DNA from: Lachnospiraceae bacterium UBA3821
GTDB lineage: Bacteria > Bacillota > Clostridia > Lachnospirales > Lachnospiraceae
Assembly: GCA_002368865.1 (NCBI GenBank)
Contig: DFDT01000226.1
Span: forward strand, 1-7,200
Length of the DNA stretch: 7,200 bases
Direction of reading: 5' to 3'
This document shows, piece after piece, positions 1-4,340 of the stretch. A model generated the notes under the pieces. That model was not told the DNA's origin. It searched no databases and saw only the letters and a program-made list of their open reading frames with translations. Both the position numbers and the translations under genes were made by a program. Position 1 is the stretch's first letter. Each line of letters begins with the position of its first letter.

Positions 1-24
1 GTCTGCCAATTCCGCCACGCCGGC
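1..24 (-). tRNA. tRNA-Leu, 5' part only (cut by window edge)
   Basis: Read on the - strand, positions 24 to 1 give a 5' acceptor strand GCCGGCG followed by TGGCGGAATTGGCAGAC. This is the typical start of a bacterial class II leucine tRNA, with U8/G9, a D-stem beginning GCGG, and the AATTGGCAGAC D-loop. The anticodon, long variable arm and 3' half lie outside the window, so the isoacceptor cannot be given. It lies 12 nt downstream of the tRNA-Val and is probably processed from the same precursor, transcribed from the promoter at 137-165. The leucine identity rests on the recognisable 5' half only. Confidence 0.75.
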
Positions 25-36
25 AGATACATGAAG

Positions 37-109
37 TGGGACCTATAGGGCTCGAACCTATGACCCTCTGCTTGTAAGGCAGATGCTCTCCCAGCTGAGC
101 TAAACTTCC
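37..109 (-). tRNA. tRNA-Val (anticodon UAC), abnormal acceptor stem
   Basis: This is a 73-nt cloverleaf without an encoded CCA. The D-stem GCTC/GAGC, the anticodon arm TCTGC-CTTACAA-GCAGA with anticodon TAC, and the T arm ATAGG-TTCGAGC-CCTAT all pair perfectly, which identifies tRNA-Val for GUA codons. The acceptor stem is odd. The 5' strand GGAAGTT faces the 3' strand AGGTCCC, giving A-C at pair 3-70, G-G at 5-68 and a T-G wobble at 6-67. A 5' strand of GGGACTT would pair fully, so two substitutions on the 5' side explain both mismatches. The gene may still be functional with a weak stem, or it may be a decaying copy. It is first in a tandem with tRNA-Leu. Confidence 0.85.
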
Positions 110-136
110 ATTGGTTGTTTTGCAACCGACCATGTT

Positions 137-165
137 AGTATACAATGGGATTTTGCCTTTGTCAA
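137..165 (-). promoter_or_regulatory. Sigma-A-type promoter for the tRNA-Val/tRNA-Leu unit
   Basis: On the - strand there is a perfect -35 box TTGACA (165-160), a 17-bp spacer and a -10 box TATACT (142-137). Behind the -35, positions 166-184 form a nearly pure A/T tract (AAAAATATAAAAAAAGGA on the - strand), which resembles an UP element as found at stable RNA promoters. The expected start is near 130, leaving a leader of about 20 nt before the tRNA 5' end. That leader can fold into a small hairpin (GGTTG/CAACC, 113-127). This is the strongest promoter match in the window. Confidence 0.82.
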
Positions 166-200
166 TCCTTTTTTTATATTTTTGAGCAGATTGAAATTAT

Positions 201-229
201 TTTACAGATCCCTAATTATAGTGTATAAT
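201..229 (+). promoter_or_regulatory. Sigma-A-type promoter for the cupin gene cluster
   Basis: A -35 box TTTACA (201-206), a 17-bp spacer and a consensus -10 box TATAAT (224-229) face right. The predicted start near 236 falls inside the first palindrome of the GCGAAGC array, so the transcript would begin with the hairpin array and reach the cupin ribosome site about 165 nt later. The promoter is back to back with the tRNA promoter, with only about 35 bp between the two -35 boxes. The match is good, but no transcript evidence is available here. Confidence 0.7.
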
Positions 230-230
230 G

Positions 231-378
231 TGAAGCAGAGCGAAGCTCTGCTTCAACGAGGAAAACGCGAAGCGTTTTTCGAGTCTGAAAATAGCGAAGC
301 TCTGCTTCAACGGAAATGCGAAGCATTTCTTGGAGAACGCGAAGCGTTTTTCAAGTCTGAAAATAGCGAAGCTCTGCC
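231..378. repeat. Array of six GCGAAGC-centred short palindromes
   Basis: The heptamer GCGAAGC occurs at 240, 267, 294, 318, 339 and 366. Four copies lie at the centre of clear inverted repeats with a GAA loop: 231-255 (11 perfect pairs), 260-280 (about 9), 312-330 (about 8) and 332-352 (about 9 with wobbles). The stem arms differ (GCAGAG, AAAAC, GAAAT) but stay self-complementary, so pairing is kept while sequence changes. Copies 3 and 6 have an intact right arm GCTCTGC but an unrelated left arm ending AAAATA. A higher-order duplication is also present: 264-305 and 336-377 match at 41 of 42 positions, 72 bp apart. The array separates the promoter at 201-229 from the cupin start, so it would form the mRNA leader. 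It looks like a dispersed short palindromic repeat family, but only one window can be seen. Confidence 0.85.
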
Positions 379-402
379 TTGTGTTGCCAAAGCAAAAGGT
401 AT

Positions 403-407
403 GGAGG
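403..407 (+). promoter_or_regulatory. Ribosome binding site fixing the cupin start
   Basis: GGAGG lies 6 nt before ATG 414. The longer in-frame start at 330 has no comparable site and would begin inside the palindromic repeat array, adding 28 residues translated from repeat DNA. This supports the shorter start. Confidence 0.8.
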
Positions 408-413
408 AAAATT

Positions 414-743
414 ATGATACCGATAGTAAAATTGCAGGATTTGATAGAACAGCAGGGGCAGAGAGGTGCCTATACGCTTTTGGATGATAAAACCGGTTGC
501 GTCAACGGATGCCGGTGTGGAATCTCCATCTATAGACATAAGGAATATAAGAAAGAGGACATACATGACGATCAGGAAGGTTTCTTCGTACTGGAAGGCA
601 AAGGGTTTGCCAAAGTGGATGGGGAAGAGTTTGTGATGGAGCCGGGGATGGCTTTTATGGTTCCTGCCGGAGTGAAGCATGCCACAAAGTGTGATCCGGA
701 GTATGAGTTCTGCAAGGTTCTCTGGTTCCATGGGGCAGTGTAG
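414..743 (+). CDS. Small single-domain cupin protein
   Basis: This 109-aa protein is essentially one cupin beta-barrel, probably cytosolic; no signal or membrane segment is seen. Cupin motif 1 covers residues 49-62: His51, Glu55, then GFFVLEG ending at Gly62. The first His of the usual HxH pair appears as Asp49. Motif 2 covers residues 78-89 (PG...VPAGVKH), with His89. A metal could be held by His51, Glu55 and His89, as in other cupins. The N-terminal part holds a cysteine cluster, C29-x3-C33-x-C35, with further Cys93 and Cys100, which is unusual for so small a cupin. The substrate is unknown; such stand-alone cupins are often annotated only as ligand- or metal-binding. The start at 414 is chosen for its GGAGG site. 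It is the first gene after the promoter at 201-229 and lies 21 bp before the next gene. Confidence 0.88.
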   Translation: MIPIVKLQDLIEQQGQRGAYTLLDDKTGCVNGCRCGISIYRHKEYKKEDIHDDQEGFFVLEGKGFAKVDGEEFVMEPGMAFMVPAGVKHATKCDPEYEFCKVLWFHGAV

Positions 744-764
744 ACCGGAAAGGTTTGAGCGGAA

Positions 765-1631
765 ATGATCGGTAATGGGATTCTGCTGGGAGCGTGGCAG
801 CTTCTGACGGTGGCTTCGGTGCCGAAGAAAAAGATCAGATCGAATACGGCGGAAAATATGCATATACTGCAACGAGAGGCCGGCGGGCGTGCGATGTATG
901 GCGTTTTTGAACCGGGCAGGTACATTGAGAACCAGCCGCAGCTTGGCATGCTGAAGTTTGGCCGGGGCTTTGATTTTGCTTATGGCGGATGCAGTGTGAT
1001 CGCAGTTTATAATACGCTGCTCTCTTTGGGAGAGCGGATGTCTGCCGAAACATTATGCGGGATTGCGGAAGAATTGCAGAGGAGGGGTGTGGCACTGGGC
1101 GGAAGGTTCGGTGTAGCGCCCCTTTCTTTGAAACATTATCTGAAGAGGTACTTGGAGCCTCAAGGCTTCAAGGTAAAGAGCACGATCAGCAACCGGGCGG
1201 AGATATTGGATGCGATAGGTGCAGAGAGTGATGCGATTTTGGTGGTGCTGTGGAATGGAAAAAAGCTGAAGGATCAGTTTCATGCGATGCATATAGAAAA
1301 GCGCGATGGCAGATTCATTATTCATAACGCGTGTTATTTAATAAAGACAGCCAATGCCGGGGACGCGGAAGAACAGGAACAGCCGGGAAACCTGATGCAG
1401 CCGGGAAACCTGATGCAGCCGGGAAACCTGATGCAGTCGGGAAACCTGATACAGCCAGAAAGTACTGTACAGCGGGAAAACGCCATACAGCAGGAAAGCA
1501 TGATGCAGCGGGAACGCATCCCGGGAAAGTATGGGGAGATGGGACCATATGAAACGCTGTCTGCCGCAATCGGCGGATACGGCAGGGGCAGTGCAAAGGC
1601 TGCACTGACAATAGGCATAAAGAAACAGTAA
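765..1631 (+). CDS. Predicted papain-like (C39-like) cysteine protease domain protein
   Basis: This 288-aa protein has an apparent catalytic triad in papain/C39 order. Cys76 sits in YGGCSVIAVYNTLLSLG at the start of a helix, as in C39-like peptidases. His173 is in FHAMHIE and Asn188 is in FIIHNACY. The His-to-Asn spacing of 15 suits the C39-like pattern, but no ATP-transporter partner is present, so this is not a typical bacteriocin-exporter protease. Residues 206-253 are six-residue repeats encoded by an 18-bp tandem repeat, followed by a conserved-looking tail, PYETLSAAIGGYG...ALTIGI. The start is uncertain. ATG 765 has only a weak GGAAAGG 11 nt upstream, and ATG 858 or ATG 894 (residue 44, MYGVFEPG) could be the true start because the recognisable fold begins there. 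The gene is 15 bp from the downstream SPFH gene. Assignment to the fold is by motif only, and the substrate is unknown. Confidence 0.7.
   Translation: MIGNGILLGAWQLLTVASVPKKKIRSNTAENMHILQREAGGRAMYGVFEPGRYIENQPQLGMLKFGRGFDFAYGGCSVIAVYNTLLSLGERMSAETLCGIAEELQRRGVALGGRFGVAPLSLKHYLKRYLEPQGFKVKSTISNRAEILDAIGAESDAILVVLWNGKKLKDQFHAMHIEKRDGRFIIHNACYLIKTANAGDAEEQEQPGNLMQPGNLMQPGNLMQSGNLIQPESTVQRENAIQQESMMQRERIPGKYGEMGPYETLSAAIGGYGRGSAKAALTIGIKKQ
1380..1523 (+). repeat. 18-bp tandem repeat inside the protease gene
   Basis: The unit cagccgggaaacctgatg occurs three times exactly (1380-1433). A fourth copy at 1434-1451 has two changes. Four increasingly diverged copies then run to about 1523. In frame it encodes QPGNLM, QPGNLM, QPGNLM, QSGNLI, QPESTV, QRENAI, QQESMM and QRERIP. 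The gradient from identical to diverged copies suggests recent expansion from the 5' end of the array by slippage. Because the unit is a multiple of three, copy-number changes keep the reading frame. Confidence 0.93.
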
Positions 1632-1646
1632 AGGGAGAACACAGGA

Positions 1647-2948
1647 ATGGGTTTATTTGGCAGTATTTTTGGAGGAAATAGGAATACGGGCAGCCATACG
1701 ATGACAGGAGTGCCTGCGGGAGGGAGCAGTGTAAAGCCGGAAACGCCTGTTGCAGCTACGGATGCAGCGACGCTGATCGATCCCAAAAGGGAGATTCAGA
1801 TCAAATTTGGCACCAGGACGCCGCTTCCTTTTCTAGACACCAAAACCGGACTTACACTGAAAGTAAGGGGCTTCGGAAGTGCTTCAGTACTGGTTGAAGA
1901 TACTTCTGCATACAAAAGTGCGGAGGAAGTTGTCGAGATAGGAAATGAGATAGCCTTGGGCGCCTTGGAGCGTTTCCTGCAGGAAAACAGCGGTAAAGCA
2001 GAGTTCATGAAACTGCTTTCGAGGCAGAGTGAGATCAGTGCAGCGGTTGAAAATGCATTGAAACAGGGCAAGTGGAAGGTAATGAACGTTAGATTTGGCG
2101 GATTGAACATGGATGATGAATCCGCGGAGGCTTATAAGAAATTTGAAAAAGAGCAGATGTTGGCGGCAAATCCGGCCATGGCACAGGCATTGGCGATAGA
2201 GCGGGAGGCCAGAGCTGCTGAGGAAGCAGAGAGAGAACGGAGAAAGGCAAACGGCGAGGAAGAGAAATTGCCTGAGGATCAGGTGCTCTACAGGGGCAAT
2301 GCCCTGCCGGAAAAAGAGGAGATCCCGGGTGTCCCGACGAATCCGTTGACCTTTGTGTTTGCAACCCAGCATGAGATCATGGTTCAGGACAAGGAGAGCG
2401 GTGTGCTCTTAGGCGTGAAAATGCGCGGGTTGATCACGGCAGACACAGAAGACATTCCGGCGGTGCAGTACAAAGGATATACACAGAGTGTAAAGGCATT
2501 GGTGGTCGCACAGCTTTCCAATCTGGTAAGAAAGGTTTGTACAAATGATCCGGTAGCAAATATAGGCAGTCATGTCGCTGAGATGAACGAGGGGATTGAG
2601 GCTGCGCTCCTGACGCAAGGCACCCCTGTGAGAGCCAGGGTGAGGATCGAGGAGGTTCTTCTGGCCGGTAAAAGCAGAAAATTACTGGAACAGTTACGTT
2701 ATGCTCAGGAGATGTCTGACCCGGAGAAAGCAGCGAGAGTGATCGAGCAGAAGATGCGGGAGCAGGGCATCACGCCGGAACAGATGGCAGCTGCAACGGG
2801 GGCGGGCGCTGGAGAAATACGTCCTCAGACGGCAGGTGCGATACCGGCACAGCCGCAGACGGCACATCGCCCGAAGTTCTGCCCCAATTGCGGCAGTCCC
2901 ACAGGGGATTCGGGCAAATTCTGCCGTAACTGCGGTACGAAGTTATAG
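1647..2948 (+). CDS. Double SPFH-like domain protein with C-terminal zinc ribbon
   Basis: This 433-aa protein resembles the YdjI-type bacterial SPFH proteins (the 'virion core protein' group), which combine an SPFH domain with a zinc ribbon and act in membrane-associated assemblies. A short MGLFGSIFGG start is followed by a first SPFH-like block at about 50-155 (FGTRTPLPFLDTKTG...LKVRG). A highly charged, probably helical linker covers 158-210. A second block at about 234-350 repeats the pattern (FATQHEIMVQDKESG...VKMRG). An Ala/Gln/Pro-rich linker then leads to a zinc ribbon, C412-x2-C415-x10-C426-x2-C429. There is no signal peptide or membrane helix. GGGAG lies 9 nt before ATG 1647, and the gene starts 15 bp after the protease gene, so the two are probably translated from one mRNA. 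The SPFH call is by resemblance, while the zinc ribbon is clear. Confidence 0.75.
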   Translation: MGLFGSIFGGNRNTGSHTMTGVPAGGSSVKPETPVAATDAATLIDPKREIQIKFGTRTPLPFLDTKTGLTLKVRGFGSASVLVEDTSAYKSAEEVVEIGNEIALGALERFLQENSGKAEFMKLLSRQSEISAAVENALKQGKWKVMNVRFGGLNMDDESAEAYKKFEKEQMLAANPAMAQALAIEREARAAEEAERERRKANGEEEKLPEDQVLYRGNALPEKEEIPGVPTNPLTFVFATQHEIMVQDKESGVLLGVKMRGLITADTEDIPAVQYKGYTQSVKALVVAQLSNLVRKVCTNDPVANIGSHVAEMNEGIEAALLTQGTPVRARVRIEEVLLAGKSRKLLEQLRYAQEMSDPEKAARVIEQKMREQGITPEQMAAATGAGAGEIRPQTAGAIPAQPQTAHRPKFCPNCGSPTGDSGKFCRNCGTKL

Positions 2949-3057
2949 AAGGGGCAATGGACGACTGGATTGTCAGCCGGATCAGGCACCATGAGGTGAC
3001 GGTTGGCGGCAGAAATTGAAATCGACGCGAAGCAAATGAGGCAGCAGGAGGGACAAG
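2949..3057 (+). other. Spacer before the reductase gene; no terminator seen
   Basis: This 109-bp spacer has no stem followed by a T-run and no convincing promoter, so read-through from the upstream cluster is possible. It contains one isolated GCGAAGC heptamer (3027-3033) without extended arms and a 20-codon open frame (2957-3019). Its right end carries AGGAGG at 3046-3051, a strong ribosome site 6 nt before ATG 3058. Confidence 0.6.
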
Positions 3058-4233
3058 ATGACTGATGACAGAAAAAAATTGGGGTTTGGCACGATGCGGT
3101 TACCCCTTTTGCATGAGGGAGACCAGAAAAGCATTGATCTGAAACAGGTTTCAGAGATGGTGGATCGATTCCTGGACAGAGGATTTACATACTTTGACAC
3201 GGCGTACCCATACCATGAGGAGCAGTCGGAAGTTGCGGTGCGTAAATGTCTGGTGGAGCGGTACGATAGGGATCGGTTTCTTTTAGCAGACAAAATGCCT
3301 TTATTTCAGGTGAACCGGGCGGAGGATTATGAGCGTATTTTCAGAGAGCAGTTACAAAAGTGCGGCGTGACGTATTTTGACTATTATCTGTTGCACAATC
3401 TGGGCTCGGATCGCTACGGAAAGACCATAGAACTTGGCGGTTTTGAATTTGTGTCCCGCATGAAGAAAGAAGGATATATCCGAAAAATGGGCTTTTCCTT
3501 TCATGATTCGGCGGAGCTTTTGGAGAGGATCCTGACGGAGCATCCGGAGGTGGATTTCGTGCAGCTGCAGATCAATTATCTGGATTGGGAGAGTCCGGTG
3601 GCACAGTCGAGGCTTTGTTATGAGACGGCAACGCGTCACGGGAAACCGGTGGTGGTGATGGAGCCGGTAAAGGGCGGCACGTTGGCTACTCTGCCGGAGC
3701 GGGCGATGCAGGTGCTCAGGCAGGCGGAAGTGGCCGGCTTGGACGGGGAGATGCAGCCGAAGGGCGGCGGATCCGGTTCCGATACAGGTCTGGCGTATTC
3801 ACCTGCCTCTTATGCGGTGCGGTATGCGGCGTCTTTGAAAAATGTGTTTATGGTACTTTCCGGGATGAGTGATCTGGCACAGTTGGACGATAATACTTCC
3901 TATATGCAGGAGTTTGTCCCGCTTTCAGAAAAAGAGCAGGCGGCGTTGGCGAAGGTTACGGATATCATGAATGAGACCATCGATATTCCCTGTACCAGCT
4001 GCCGGTATTGCATGGAGGAGTGTCCGATGAACATCCACATTCCGGCGTATTTCGGATTGTACAATCTCTACAAGGTAACGGGGAAGAAGACCAACATGTA
4101 TTATCAGCGCTACAGTATGGAGCACGGTAAGGCGTCGGAGTGCATCAAATGCGGCAAGTGTGAGCGGATCTGTCCGCAGCATATTCCGATCCGGGAACAG
4201 TTGGTGCGGTTTGTGGAGTTGTATGAGAGTTGA
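3058..4233 (+). CDS. Aldo/keto reductase with C-terminal two-[4Fe-4S] ferredoxin domain
   Basis: This 391-aa protein has an aldo/keto reductase TIM barrel at about 6-290. The catalytic tetrad is visible as Asp47 and Tyr52 (FDTAYPY), Lys79 (ADKM) and His113 (LLHN). The C-terminus has two four-cysteine clusters, C312-x2-C315-x2-C318-x3-C322-P and C362-x2-C365-x2-C368-x3-C372-P, each fit to hold a [4Fe-4S] centre. This architecture is common in strict anaerobes. It probably reduces a carbonyl substrate, or runs in reverse, with electrons passed through the clusters, in the cytosol; the substrate is unknown. A Gly/Ser-rich stretch at about 227-246 (AGLDGEMQPKGGGSGSDTG) looks like an extra loop before SPASYAVRYAASL. 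The AGGAGG site 6 nt upstream fixes the start. It may be read from the preceding cluster, since no terminator intervenes. Confidence 0.93.
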   Translation: MTDDRKKLGFGTMRLPLLHEGDQKSIDLKQVSEMVDRFLDRGFTYFDTAYPYHEEQSEVAVRKCLVERYDRDRFLLADKMPLFQVNRAEDYERIFREQLQKCGVTYFDYYLLHNLGSDRYGKTIELGGFEFVSRMKKEGYIRKMGFSFHDSAELLERILTEHPEVDFVQLQINYLDWESPVAQSRLCYETATRHGKPVVVMEPVKGGTLATLPERAMQVLRQAEVAGLDGEMQPKGGGSGSDTGLAYSPASYAVRYAASLKNVFMVLSGMSDLAQLDDNTSYMQEFVPLSEKEQAALAKVTDIMNETIDIPCTSCRYCMEECPMNIHIPAYFGLYNLYKVTGKKTNMYYQRYSMEHGKASECIKCGKCERICPQHIPIREQLVRFVELYES

Positions 4234-4240
4234 AAGAGAG

Positions 4241-4266
4241 CTTGGATCTGAACGAATTGATCCAAG
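4241..4266 (+). other. Hairpin downstream of the reductase gene
   Basis: CTTGGATC (4241-4248) and GATCCAAG (4259-4266) form a perfect 8-bp stem with a 10-nt loop, 8 bp after the reductase stop. No T-run follows on either strand, so it is not a standard rho-independent terminator. It could protect the 3' end of the mRNA or act as a weak terminator. Confidence 0.5.
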
Positions 4267-4340
4267 GTGCAGAAGATGTTGCTGATAATAAATGATCTAT
4301 AGTGTAGAGTGCGGGAAAACGGCTAAAAACGGAGGTAACC

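Noticed and set aside
231..378. CRISPR array
   Set aside because: The cores are 21-27 bp apart with no unique spacers of uniform length, and the repeats are self-complementary and of changing sequence.
231..378. Rho-independent terminator for the cupin promoter
   Set aside because: Some hairpins are followed by short T-rich arms, but these Ts are part of the stems and no free T-run follows. Attenuation cannot be excluded.
330..413. N-terminal extension of the cupin from ATG 330
   Set aside because: It would translate repeat DNA, lacks a ribosome site, and the ATG at 414 has a well-placed GGAGG.
182..487. 101-codon open frame through the palindrome array as a real gene
   Set aside because: It begins upstream of the promoter -10, has no ribosome site, and overlaps the cupin out of frame. 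It is kept only as an observation on phase.
1334..1786. Minus-strand open frame across the 18-bp repeat
   Set aside because: The repeat keeps several frames open. There is no ribosome site, and the + strand frame has recognisable protease motifs.
3027..3033. A seventh member of the GCGAAGC palindrome family
   Set aside because: The heptamer is present but the flanks are not complementary, and one 7-mer match in this length is not convincing.
4241..4266. Strong intrinsic terminator after the reductase gene
   Set aside because: The stem is perfect, but no T-run follows on either strand.
4275..4303. Promoter for the STAS-kinase gene (TATAGT at 4298-4303)
   Set aside because: The region 17 bp upstream (GATGTT) is a poor -35, and TTGATC at 4257 is wrongly spaced for GATAAT at 4284. 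No convincing pair was found.
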